Shown here: positions 43,338 to 51,758 of the stretch, piece by piece
Position numbering within the stretch: the stretch's first letter is position 1
Layout of the letters: each line of letters starts with the position of its first letter
NCBI GenBank assembly: GCA_910576325.1
Contig: CAJTIM010000002.1
Span: 126,501 to 190,500, forward strand
Source of the DNA: Clostridia bacterium
GTDB taxonomy: Bacteria > Bacillota > Clostridia > Lachnospirales > Lachnospiraceae
Direction of reading: 5' to 3'
Length of the DNA stretch: 64,000 nt
Translations under genes and position numbers: made by a program
Notes under the pieces: model-generated
What the model saw: the letters and a program-made list of their open reading frames with translations, nothing else
The model's database searches: none
What the model was told of the DNA's origin: nothing

Positions 43338-45674
43338 ATGAGAGAGCGGATTGCCCGATTAAGACAGGAAATGCAAAAAGAAAAACGATTCCTCAGCGTA
43401 GAGCAGGCCAAAATCATTCACCGGGTACATATGGAAAAGCGGGACGAACCGCTTAGCCTTTGTCGTGCATATGCTCTTGCGGCGGCATTTGATGAAATGG
43501 AAATCTGCATCAAGGAAGGCGAATTGATAGTGGGAAACAGAACCTGCGGGGTGCGCAGCGGCGTTGTATTTCCGGAATGCGGGATAGCATGGCTTGAGGA
43601 TGAGCTGGATTCGCTGCCGGTGCGGGGACAGGACCCGTTTTTCGTACGTCCTGAGGATGCGGATTATATCAGAGAAGTATTGCTTCCGGTATGGAAGGAA
43701 AAGGCTCTGGAAAGCAGAATCGCCCAGGAAATCGGCCGGGAGGAGGAGCGGATTTCCTCCGTCGTGAAAACAAATCAAAAGGGGCGCGCACAAGGACACA
43801 TTATCCCGGACATTCAAAAGTGGCTGGAGACAGGACCTGCCGGGCTTCTTAAGGAGGCTGAGGAACGAATGGAGTCCCCGGGGATTACCGGGGAACAAAG
43901 AGCGTTCTATCAGGGCGTGCGGATCTCCCTTGAGGGAATCCTGCGTTTTTATGAGCGATATGCAAAACTGGCGGACGGCTTATATGAAAAACAGCCGGAT
44001 TCACCCTATCGTGATGACTACAGGAAAATAGCGGATACTTGCCGGAAGCTGCAGAAACGGCCGCCGGAGACTTATCATGAGGCCCTGCAGTCCGTGTGGT
44101 TTTTGATGGTCTGCCTTCAGATGGAATCCAATGCGGCATCTATTTCTCTGGGGAGGCTGGATCAGTATCTCTGGAAATGGTATGACCGGGAGCAAAAAAC
44201 AGGAGAGCTTTCCCATGAGACTGCATTGGAGCTGACGGAGGCTTTCTTTTTAAAATTTAATCAGATCGTATGTATGCGCAGCGGAATTGAAGCCCGGTAT
44301 TTTGCCGGTTTTCCCATTGGGTTTAACCTGGTTGTCGGAGGACGTGATGCCAAGGGCGGGCTTTTGGAAAATAAGCTCAGCTTTTTATTCCTGGAGGCAC
44401 AAAGAGAGCTTCATCTGCCTCAACCCAATCTTTCGGCAAGACTTTGCCGGGAGAGCAGCAGGGAATTTCTGTCCGCTTGTACGGATGGAATAGCAAAAGG
44501 GGGCGGCCTTCCTCAGTTGTTTAATGATGAAGGTATTATTCCGGCATTGGAACAGGCCGGACTTAGCAGGAAGGATGCCGCCGACTATGGGATTGTGGGC
44601 TGCGTGGAGCTGGCTGGCTGCGGAAATATGCTGGGATGGAGCAATGCCTCCATGTTTAACGCGGTAAAGGTGCTGGAGCTGACATTGAATCATGGAAGCT
44701 GTCTTCTGACCGGAAAACAGCTTGGGCCGGATTTGGGCGGTCTGGATACTTATCAAAGCTTTGGGGAGCTTGAGGAGGCGCTGAAAAAACAGCAGAGCTA
44801 TTTTGTGAAAAAAATGGTGGATCACCACATGGTAGTGGATCGCATGCATGGAGCATACCTGCCCACACCGCTTTTATCCTCCGTGGTGGAGGGATGTATG
44901 GAGAAGGGATTGGATGTGACCAAAGGGGGAGCTGTCTATAATTCCTCCGGTATGCAGTTTGTACAGGTGGCAAATCTTATTGATTCCCTTCAGACTCTAA
45001 AGGAGCTGGTGTTTTCCGGGAAGATCAAAGGGAGCGTGTTTTTGGATCAGCTCCGCAGGAACTGGCCGGACGAGGAGCTTCGCAGCCGGGTCAAGGGGCT
45101 TTCCCAAAAGTACGGCAATGATATTCATGAGGTAGATATCCTTGCCAATAAATGGATTGCATTGTTTGCAAAGGAACTGGAACAATACCGCAATGCCAGA
45201 AACGGCCGTTTTCATGTAGGGCTTTATACAGTGTCCTCCCATGTGCCTATGGGGGAAAATGTAGGGGCGGGCTGTGATGGCAGAAGGGCGGGGGAGCCCC
45301 TGGCTGACGGAGGCATTTCGGCATGCGGCGGCTGTGACCGAAACGGTCCCACGGCAATGATGAAATCGGCGTCTGTGTTGGATTTTGAACATATTGCAAA
45401 CGGGACGCTTTTAAATATGAAGTTTTCCCCTTCCATGTTTCAGGAGGAGCGGAGCAGGGAGCGGTTTTATGGATTGCTCCGCAGCTTTGTGGAGCTTGGG
45501 ATACAGCATGTGCAGTTTAACGTGGTAGACAAAGAAGAGCTTTTGGACGCTCAGAAGCGGCCGGAAAAGTATGGAAATCTGCTTATCCGCGTGGCAGGCT
45601 ATACGGCATATTTTACGGCCCTGGATCGAAAGCTGCAAAATGAGATTATACGCAGAACAGAGTGTGTTATTTGA
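43338..45674 (+). CDS. Glycyl radical enzyme 2 (class uncertain)
   Basis: 778 residues from ATG 43338 (AGGAGG upstream); the frame extends 24 bases further without a ribosome site. Catalytic Cys422 and Glu424 are in VGCVELAG, and the radical Gly754 is in RVAGYTAYFTALD. It lacks the TSGDAHLAVN motif of enzyme 1; instead the equivalent region reads AQGHIIPDIQKWL, which recalls the GH-x-x-PD segment of dehydratase and C-S/C-N lyase types. It has C-terminal FNVVDKEELLDAQKRPEKY. It is a distant paralogue with a different substrate. Candidates are a diol dehydratase, a sulfite lyase or an ether lyase. Confidence 0.92.
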   Translation: MRERIARLRQEMQKEKRFLSVEQAKIIHRVHMEKRDEPLSLCRAYALAAAFDEMEICIKEGELIVGNRTCGVRSGVVFPECGIAWLEDELDSLPVRGQDPFFVRPEDADYIREVLLPVWKEKALESRIAQEIGREEERISSVVKTNQKGRAQGHIIPDIQKWLETGPAGLLKEAEERMESPGITGEQRAFYQGVRISLEGILRFYERYAKLADGLYEKQPDSPYRDDYRKIADTCRKLQKRPPETYHEALQSVWFLMVCLQMESNAASISLGRLDQYLWKWYDREQKTGELSHETALELTEAFFLKFNQIVCMRSGIEARYFAGFPIGFNLVVGGRDAKGGLLENKLSFLFLEAQRELHLPQPNLSARLCRESSREFLSACTDGIAKGGGLPQLFNDEGIIPALEQAGLSRKDAADYGIVGCVELAGCGNMLGWSNASMFNAVKVLELTLNHGSCLLTGKQLGPDLGGLDTYQSFGELEEALKKQQSYFVKKMVDHHMVVDRMHGAYLPTPLLSSVVEGCMEKGLDVTKGGAVYNSSGMQFVQVANLIDSLQTLKELVFSGKIKGSVFLDQLRRNWPDEELRSRVKGLSQKYGNDIHEVDILANKWIALFAKELEQYRNARNGRFHVGLYTVSSHVPMGENVGAGCDGRRAGEPLADGGISACGGCDRNGPTAMMKSASVLDFEHIANGTLLNMKFSPSMFQEERSRERFYGLLRSFVELGIQHVQFNVVDKEELLDAQKRPEKYGNLLIRVAGYTAYFTALDRKLQNEIIRRTECVI

Positions 45675-45683
45675 GGAAAACAG

Positions 45684-46742
45684 ATGATTAAGATTGGAAT
45701 TGCGGGTACGGGCAGTACCTATGGGATAGCGGATTACCATTTAAAAGCCTTTTTGCGGCTGCCGGAGATACAGGTGGCAGCCGTATTTACAAGAAGGAAG
45801 GAAATGGGAGAAAATTTTGTTCGGAAATATGGATTGGATGCTGCTGTATGCGAAAGCTATGAAGAGCTGCTCGCCAGGGTAGACGGCGTCTGCATTTGCA
45901 CGCCCAATTATTTGCATGCATCAATGGCATCAAAAGCACTTCGGGCAGGAAAGGGCGTTCTGTGCGAAAAGCCCATGTTTGGAACGGACGAGGAGATTCA
46001 GGAATTATGGCAGGAGGCAAAGAGCCGCTCTTTCGGGCACCTGGCAGGCTTTAACTACCGGTATGAACCGGAGAATCAAAAACTAAAAGAGCTGATATCA
46101 GAGGGCAGGCTGGGGCGGATGTACACTTTTTATCAGAGAAAGGGCGGGAACCGTCTGGCAAATAAAAACATTTCCTACGAATGGAGGATGGACAGGCGGG
46201 TGAGCAAAATGGGAGCGGCAATTGATTTTGGTTCTCATCTGCTGGACAATTTTCTGTACATAGGGGGGTATGAGCCGGAGATGATTTCATCTGTGGCGGC
46301 CCAGGCGGAAACCTTTGTGAAAGAGAGAGCGGATGAGACGGGAACAGAGCGGGCCGTTGATACGGATGACATGTCTATGCTGACGGTAAGGACCTGCGAC
46401 GGTGCAATGGGAAGATTTGATTGCAGCCGCTTGGGAGTTACCTATGAGGAGATTCAGATTGTAGGCTCCGAAGGCATGGCCTATTATACTGCGCTGACCC
46501 CCGGGAGGATTTACTTGTGGGAAAAATGCAGGGACGGGTCCATGGAAAATGAGCCGAGGCTTTTGGAATGGGAGGAGAAAGAGGATACCTACTATCTTCA
46601 GGCAAAGGTCTGGGTGGAATCTATGAAAGAAGAAGCATCCGTTCAGCCGGATTTGGAATTAGCCTGTCGGCAGGAATTGATTTTCCGGGCGTTCCAGAGG
46701 GCGGCGGAAGAAAAACGGGAAATTTTATTAGGGGAAGGATAG
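45684..46742 (+). CDS. Gfo/Idh/MocA family NAD(P)-dependent oxidoreductase
   Basis: 352 residues. The N-terminal Rossmann fold has GIAGTGSTYG at 5-14 and CTPNYLHASMASKALRAGKGVLCEKP near 73-98 with the catalytic Lys of the EKP motif. The C-terminal domain has AAIDFGSHLLDNF near 180 with the expected Asp and His. Members oxidise sugars or inositols or reduce keto-sugars; 1,5-anhydrofructose reductase is one such enzyme. Starting nine bases after glycyl radical enzyme 2, it probably acts on a substrate or product of that step. Confidence 0.9.
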   Translation: MIKIGIAGTGSTYGIADYHLKAFLRLPEIQVAAVFTRRKEMGENFVRKYGLDAAVCESYEELLARVDGVCICTPNYLHASMASKALRAGKGVLCEKPMFGTDEEIQELWQEAKSRSFGHLAGFNYRYEPENQKLKELISEGRLGRMYTFYQRKGGNRLANKNISYEWRMDRRVSKMGAAIDFGSHLLDNFLYIGGYEPEMISSVAAQAETFVKERADETGTERAVDTDDMSMLTVRTCDGAMGRFDCSRLGVTYEEIQIVGSEGMAYYTALTPGRIYLWEKCRDGSMENEPRLLEWEEKEDTYYLQAKVWVESMKEEASVQPDLELACRQELIFRAFQRAAEEKREILLGEG

Positions 46743-46745
46743 GAA

Positions 46746-47528
46746 ATGTATTTTGCATTTTTTTTGGTAAGCTTTCTGGCATCCATTGTCGGGGCAATCT
46801 GCGGAATCGGAGGCGGTGTGATTATGAAGCCGCTTCTGGACGCAACAGGGATTCTGAGCGTTTCGGCCATAAGCTTTCTTTCCGGCTGTACGGTGCTGTC
46901 TATGGCCGTCGTTTCTGTCGGGAGCTCCATGCGGAATAAAACGGTTTGCGTAAAATTTGCGGTGACTCTGCCGCTTGCTATAGGCTCCGCAGTCGGCGGC
47001 ATAATGGGAAAGGTCATTTTTCAGGAGATCAAAAACCGGGCCGCAGCGGAAAATACGGTTGGACTGATTCAGGCTGCGCTTCTTTTATTGATTACGCTGA
47101 TTACGTTTATTTACACTTTGAAAAAAGATAAGGTACATACATTAAGGTTGAAAAACATTCCGGTCTGTGTGAGTGTGGGGATTCTTCTTGGTTTCTTTTC
47201 TGCCTTTCTGGGTATCGGGGGCGGCCCTATTAATCTGATGATTCTAAGCTATTTCTTTTCTATGGATACGAAAGAGGCGGCCGCAAATTCCCTGTTTGTG
47301 ATTCTTGTATCTCAGGTTTTCAGCTTGATTCAAACCCTGCTGTCAGGGAGAATCCCGGAGCTTGAAGGCATGTTTCTTTTGTTAATGGTTGCTGGAGGAA
47401 TTTTAGGCGGAAAAGCAGGAAGCAGAATTAACAGAAATATCAAGGCGGAGCATGTAAATCGGCTGTTTGAGGGGCTCATGGCCGTTATCATGGTGATCTG
47501 CATCTATAATATGTATCGTTTCCGCTGA
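46746..47528 (+). CDS. TauE/SafE (TSUP) family membrane exporter
   Basis: 260 residues with about eight membrane segments in two inverted halves. Each half carries the family motif: GAICGIGGGVIMKPLL near residue 16 and SAFLGIGGGPINLMIL near 154. Characterised members export sulfite, sulfoacetate or other sulfur anions, or import small organic acids. Coming after an SsuABC-like importer and two radical enzymes, it suggests release of sulfite or a sulfonate by-product. It starts 3 bases after the oxidoreductase stop. Confidence 0.88.
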   Translation: MYFAFFLVSFLASIVGAICGIGGGVIMKPLLDATGILSVSAISFLSGCTVLSMAVVSVGSSMRNKTVCVKFAVTLPLAIGSAVGGIMGKVIFQEIKNRAAAENTVGLIQAALLLLITLITFIYTLKKDKVHTLRLKNIPVCVSVGILLGFFSAFLGIGGGPINLMILSYFFSMDTKEAAANSLFVILVSQVFSLIQTLLSGRIPELEGMFLLLMVAGGILGGKAGSRINRNIKAEHVNRLFEGLMAVIMVICIYNMYRFR

Positions 47529-47541
47529 AACTTTATTTTTC

Positions 47542-47570
47542 TTGCGGATTCATGATCTGCGTGCTAGAAT
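47542..47570 (+). promoter_or_regulatory. Candidate internal promoter for larEBC
   Basis: TTGCGG (47542-47547), a 17-base spacer and TAGAAT (47565-47570), with TGC immediately before the -10 (extended -10). It lies in the 157-base gap before larE. Confidence 0.6.
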
Positions 47571-47685
47571 TTGATTAAATGCCGGGCTATGTAACCTGAA
47601 TTTGGCACAAATATACCGCAAAGCGGGGCGTGCAGATGGCGGGAATGAATTTTCAAACACGCTCTGGGGGAAAGGATCGGGGAAA

Positions 47686-48501
47686 ATGGATACGCTGCAT
47701 ACAAAGCTGCAATTGCTGGAGGAAAATCTGAAAAAATCAGGGAGTGCTATGATTGCGTTTTCGGGAGGGGTGGACTCCGCTTTTTTGATGGCAGCGGCTC
47801 ATCGTGTACTGGGGGAGGCGGCAATTGCCGTGACAGCCCGTTCCTGTGCTTTTCCCAAAAGGGAGCTGGAGGAAGCTAGGGAACTGGCAAAAACAGAAGG
47901 AATCCGCCATCTGGAATTTGAGTTTCCGGCATTCCGGGTAGAAGGGTTTGCGGAAAATCCGCCGGATCGCTGCTATTACTGCAAAACGGCAATTTTGAAA
48001 CAGATCAAGAAGATTGCCGGGGAAGAAGGAATTGCACATGTTATGGAAGGCTCCAATGTGGATGACGATAAGGATTACCGCCCCGGTGCAAGGGCTATCC
48101 GTGAGCAGGGTATTTTAAGCCCGTTAAAGGAAGCGGGGCTTACCAAGGCCGAGATTCGGGGGCTTTCAAGGGAGTGGGGGCTTCCGACCTGGAACAAACA
48201 GTCAGCCGCATGTCTGGCATCCCGGTTTGCCTATGGAGAATCCATTACGGAAGAAAAATTGTCAATGGTTGAGCAGGCGGAGGATTTTCTGCGGGATCAG
48301 GGATTTGGGCAGCTTCGGGTGCGCGTCCATGGCTCACTGGCGCGGATTGAGCTGTCAGATGCCTATTTTGCTGAGGCGGCAAAGCGGGAGATGCGGGACA
48401 GAGTGAGCGAAGTGCTTCAGGGCTTGGGATTTTCCTATGTAACGCTGGACCTTAAGGGATACCGAATGGGAAGCATGAATGAAACGTTGAAAAGAGAGTA
48501 G
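47686..48501 (+). CDS. larE: LarE, nickel-pincer cofactor sulfur transferase
   Basis: 271 residues from ATG 47686, with a G-rich ribosome site upstream. It is a PP-loop ATPase: SGGVDS at 26-31. Cys176 in SAACLASR is at the same position as the sacrificial Cys176 of L. plantarum LarE. This protein also has Cys96 and Cys99 in RCYYCK, the three-cysteine set that in the Thermotoga enzyme binds a [4Fe-4S] cluster and allows catalytic rather than sacrificial sulfur donation. It thiolates the pyridinium carboxylates made by LarB. Confidence 0.94.
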   Translation: MDTLHTKLQLLEENLKKSGSAMIAFSGGVDSAFLMAAAHRVLGEAAIAVTARSCAFPKRELEEARELAKTEGIRHLEFEFPAFRVEGFAENPPDRCYYCKTAILKQIKKIAGEEGIAHVMEGSNVDDDKDYRPGARAIREQGILSPLKEAGLTKAEIRGLSREWGLPTWNKQSAACLASRFAYGESITEEKLSMVEQAEDFLRDQGFGQLRVRVHGSLARIELSDAYFAEAAKREMRDRVSEVLQGLGFSYVTLDLKGYRMGSMNETLKRE

Positions 48502-48510
48502 GAACAGACT

Positions 48511-49278
48511 ATGGATGTGGCGGAATTATTAAGACGTGTAAAAGAAGGCGCGGTCAGCATAGAGGCGGCGGAAAAGGAGCTTAAGAAGCTCCCCTATGAG
48601 GATTTGGGATTTGCAAAGCTGGATCACCACAGGAAGGTTCGTCAGGGATTTGAGGAGGTGATCTACTGCAGCGGAAAGGCTACGGAGCATCTGGTGAAAA
48701 TCTATCGGACGCTTGCGGAAGAAGGCATCAGCGTGCTGGGGACACGGGCCGATCAGGAGCAGTATGAAGCGGTACGGGAAGCGGTGCCGGAGGCGGTTTT
48801 CGATCCTGTTTCCCGAATTTTAAAGGTTGAGAGGCAGAGAAAAGAGCGGATTGGGAAGATTGTTGTGTGCACGGGGGGAACGGCGGATGTTCCGGCAGCG
48901 GAGGAGGCGGCTCAGACTGCGGAGTTTTTCGGTACGCAGGTGGTGCGGCTTTTTGATGTGGGAGTAGCCGGGATACACAGATTGCTTTCCAATATGAATG
49001 CATTTGAGGGGGCCACCTGTGTGATTGCGGCAGCGGGTATGGAAGGGGCTCTGGCCGGAGTGGTAGCGGGGCTGGTGGATGTGCCGGTGATTGCCGTGCC
49101 GACCTCTGTGGGATATGGGGCAAGCTTTCATGGTCTTTCGGCCTTGCTTACGATGCTGAATTCCTGTGCGAATGGCATTACGGTGGTGAATATAGATAAC
49201 GGCTATGGAGCTGCTTACGTTGCTACGCAGATCAATCGTCTGGCGGTTCGTGATTTCGGGAAAGGGCAGGAGGCGTGA
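48511..49278 (+). CDS. larB: LarB, pyridinium-3,5-biscarboxylic acid mononucleotide synthase
   Basis: 255 residues with a C-terminal PurE-like (AIR carboxylase) domain: VVCTGGTADVPAAEEAAQTAE near residue 118, DVGVAGIHRL near 149 and VPTSVGYGASFHGLSALLTML near 194. LarB carboxylates and hydrolyses nicotinic acid adenine dinucleotide, the first step of nickel-pincer cofactor synthesis. It lies 9 bases after larE, and larC begins 1 base beyond its stop. Confidence 0.96.
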   Translation: MDVAELLRRVKEGAVSIEAAEKELKKLPYEDLGFAKLDHHRKVRQGFEEVIYCSGKATEHLVKIYRTLAEEGISVLGTRADQEQYEAVREAVPEAVFDPVSRILKVERQRKERIGKIVVCTGGTADVPAAEEAAQTAEFFGTQVVRLFDVGVAGIHRLLSNMNAFEGATCVIAAAGMEGALAGVVAGLVDVPVIAVPTSVGYGASFHGLSALLTMLNSCANGITVVNIDNGYGAAYVATQINRLAVRDFGKGQEA

Positions 49279-49279
49279 T

Positions 49280-50518
49280 ATGGAGAAGACGACATTATAT
49301 TTGGAATGTTATTCGGGAATCAGCGGTGATATGACTGTGGCGGCGCTTTTGGATCTGGGAGCAACGGAGGAGAATCTTAGGAAAACTCTGGCACAGCTTC
49401 CGCTTACGGGGTATGAAGTGCGGATTGGAAGAACTCAGAAGTCAGGGTTGGATGCCTGTGATTTTGATGTGATACTTGAGGGGGATGCTCATGCGGAGGA
49501 ATTAGGGGGACATTCGCATGTGCATAGTCATGAGCATGGAACGTATATACACACGCATGAGCACCGTACCTGGAGGGATATTGAGCAAATGCTGGATAAG
49601 GCGGATCTGAAGCCGAGAGTTTTGGAATTATCCAAGCAGATGTTTCAAATCATTGCGGATGCGGAGGGAAAGGTCCATGGACGTCCGGCGGAAGCAGTTC
49701 ATTTTCACGAGGTGGGAGCGGTGGACTCCATTGTGGATATTGTGTGTGCAGCGGCCTGTATGGAGGAGCTGGGCATAGACAGGGTTGTGGTTTCCGACAT
49801 CTGGGAAGGGCAGGGGCATGTGCACTGTCAGCATGGGATTCTGCCGGTGCCGGTTCCTGCTGTTTTGCAGATTGCGGCCGGTCATGGGCTTACCCTCAGA
49901 CAGACGGAGCAGCAGGGTGAGATGGTAACGCCAACAGGAGCGGCGGTTGCGGCTCTGTCAGAAGGAAGGAAGCCGGAGCGGTTCACCGTTAAAAAAATAG
50001 GGCTGGGTGCCGGGAAGAAGGTATTTCCCAGGGCCAATGTACTTCGGGCCATGCTGATTGAGGAGGCAAAGGAGCCGGAAGAAAAGCTTTGGATGCTGGA
50101 GAGCAATATTGACGACTGCTCCGGGGAGGTTCTCGGATATACTGTTGAGCGCATTATGGAGGCCGGAGCCAGAGACGCCTTTTTTACGCCTATTTATATG
50201 AAGAAGAATCGGCCGGCTTATCAGCTATCCGTACTTTGCGAAGAAGAGCAGATTCAGGAAATGAATGCGATTTTATTCCGGGAGACAACGACCATCGGCG
50301 TGCGCCGCTATGCTGTGGAACGGGATGTATTAGAGAGGCGAATGGAAGAGGTTGTAACGCCTTTTGGAGCGGCGGAAGTGAAGGTATGCTTTTTGGGGAA
50401 TGACAAGATGCGCTACCCGGAGTATGAGAGTGTGAAGAGGCTTGCCAAAGAGCAGGGGATTGCTTACAGGGAAATGTACCAGATAGTATTGGAATGTGCA
50501 AACACAAAGAATAAGTAG
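49280..50518 (+). CDS. larC: LarC, nickel insertion protein for the pincer cofactor
   Basis: 412 residues from ATG 49280 (the longer open frame overlaps larB without a ribosome site). It starts LYLECYSGISGDMTVAALLDLG, the family signature. A His-rich stretch at about residues 75-95 (HSHVHSHEHGTYIHTHEH) is suited to nickel binding, and HFHEVGAVDSIVDIV and MVTPTGAA follow. In L. plantarum, larC is read through a frameshift as LarC1-LarC2; here both halves are one uninterrupted frame. It inserts Ni using CTP. It completes the LarA maturation set. Confidence 0.96.
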   Translation: MEKTTLYLECYSGISGDMTVAALLDLGATEENLRKTLAQLPLTGYEVRIGRTQKSGLDACDFDVILEGDAHAEELGGHSHVHSHEHGTYIHTHEHRTWRDIEQMLDKADLKPRVLELSKQMFQIIADAEGKVHGRPAEAVHFHEVGAVDSIVDIVCAAACMEELGIDRVVVSDIWEGQGHVHCQHGILPVPVPAVLQIAAGHGLTLRQTEQQGEMVTPTGAAVAALSEGRKPERFTVKKIGLGAGKKVFPRANVLRAMLIEEAKEPEEKLWMLESNIDDCSGEVLGYTVERIMEAGARDAFFTPIYMKKNRPAYQLSVLCEEEQIQEMNAILFRETTTIGVRRYAVERDVLERRMEEVVTPFGAAEVKVCFLGNDKMRYPEYESVKRLAKEQGIAYREMYQIVLECANTKNK

Positions 50519-50519
50519 A

Positions 50520-50900
50520 TATACGGATAATTCTATGGGGTTTAAAAAAATTGTACTGATAAGTAAATCACAATGCTTCCTTTTTAATATCTTGGGAAGT
50601 TTTATTGTTGTTACTTCCATAATTTTGATATTAAAGACTTCAGTCAAACAATTTGCAAGAAAGTTTGCGGTTCCAATTCCAGTATAGCAAAGCACAACTG
50701 CTTTCGGTTTACTGATTATTGGAGTTTAGCGTTCAACTTCTGCCGTAATATGAACGAGTATGGAATGAAGCTCTGCAGTAGTGCAGGTTCTTCCGATACA
50801 TTGCTCAATAATACTGGAATCCGCACTTTTCAATCTTTTGGAGGAGAAGAGCTGTGTGATAGTCAGCCATTCAAAGTAAAATAGTATTATATTTATAGAA
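50520..50900 (-). pseudogene. Probable remnant of a PTS-regulated (PRD/EIIB-like) transcription regulator
   Basis: Read on the minus strand, one frame encodes TAELHSILVHITAEVER, a TAA stop, then KAVVLCYTGIGTANFLA and CDLLISTIFLNP. The GIGTA and LLISTI patterns resemble the EIIB-like domain at the end of PRD-type PTS regulators. The frame has an internal stop, no credible start, and is cut off at its 3' side by larC. I treat it as a decayed fragment. Confidence 0.35.
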
Positions 50901-50963
50901 AGCAGTGAGACGTATAAGACATAACAGTTTTATACGTTTTTTCGTCTGGAAAAGGAGAAAGAT

Positions 50964-51074
50964 ATGAGTGAAATTAAATTTGACTCAAAGGAGCATGAGA
51001 AATTCTTTTATTCCATGCTTGCAAAGTGCGCCAACAGCGACAGGTATCACCAGACATTGTTCCACTGTGTGTGA
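50964..51074 (+). pseudogene. Truncated DUF6075-like protein
   Basis: ATG 50964 has AAAGGAGAAAG upstream. The 36 residues (SEIKFDSKEHEKFFYSML, then AKCANSDRYHQTLF) match, as I recall, the start of a ~130-residue DUF6075 family protein common on clostridial mobile elements. A stop follows immediately after LFHCV, so the rest is missing. Confidence 0.5.
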
Positions 51075-51152
51075 ATTTCCGATATAGAAAGACGGCGGTG
51101 CTTGAAGGAAGGGCAGTTATGGAAGGTGTTAGAATTAGAAAAATAAGTTTGT

Positions 51153-51413
51153 TTGCTTATGGCAGTCGGTGTATTAGCCTTTTTGGTTGCAGTGATTGTG
51201 CAGGTGATCAAAGAACTGCCTTGGTTAAAGAGAATTCCTACCAGTGTGGTGGCACTGACTGTTTCGCTGCTCCTGTGCCCTCTGGCTGTAGTAATTGTCT
51301 GGTACTATGTGTTTGCGTCCTTTATTGCTGCGTTTATTGTATATCTGGTGGCAACCGGAGGCTGGGAGCGTGTAGTAGAGATGCGGCAGCGGACGAAGTA
51401 TAAGAATAAATAA
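51153..51413 (+). pseudogene. Remnant of a small holin-like membrane protein
   Basis: About 86 residues with three hydrophobic helices: AVGVLAFLVAVIVQVIKELP, TSVVALTVSLLLCPLAVVIV and YYVFASFIAAFIVYLVATGG. The order recalls phage-type holins of Clostridia. The frame opens at TTG with no ribosome site and the upstream frame is shifted. I also suspect a short internal deletion around VIVWYY. It may still encode a membrane peptide but looks decayed. Confidence 0.45.
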
Positions 51414-51425
51414 TTATGGGCGGTC

Positions 51426-51506
51426 ATGGCGTCTCGGGCACATTATGGCATTGCAGTGGATGGCATTGTTGGCGCAGTGACCGTGTATGTACTTAGATTT
51501 AACTAG
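51426..51506 (+). pseudogene. Remnant of a peptidoglycan-binding domain (endolysin tail)
   Basis: A 26-codon frame ends HYGIAVDGIVGAVTVYVLRFN and stop. The YGIAVDGIVGxxT pattern is that of PG_binding_1 domains at the end of phage amidases. It follows the holin-like remnant, the usual order of a phage lysis module. Confidence 0.4.
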
Positions 51507-51668
51507 ATTTTGCAATAAATCTCATGATAAAATCTGTGACAAAAAATTGCAGATAAGCCTGATGTTTAATATATCATGCCGTTATTTTTTTGATTGCAAA
51601 AAGCTCAAAACCCTTGATTCCGAAAGAAAAATCAAGGGTTTTGCCATAAATCTGCAAAAATAGAAAAG

Positions 51669-51742
51669 TGGAAGCAATGGGGCTCGAACCCATGACCTCT
51701 CGCGTGTGAGGCGAACGCTCATCCCGGCTGAGCTATGCTTCC
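51669..51742 (-). tRNA. tRNA-Val (anticodon CAC)
   Basis: A 74-nt cloverleaf on the minus strand. Acceptor GGAAGCA pairs with TGCTTCC, discriminator A. The D-stem is GCTC/GAGC, the anticodon stem TTCGC/GCGAG holds loop CTCACAC, giving CAC. The T-loop is TTCGAGC. CCA is not encoded. It decodes GUG. Confidence 0.93.
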
Positions 51743-51758
51743 AAATGTATACAAAAAA

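Noticed and set aside
50519..51510. An intact prophage or integrative element
   Set aside because: No integrase, terminase, capsid or replication gene; every recognisable piece is truncated or frame-broken.
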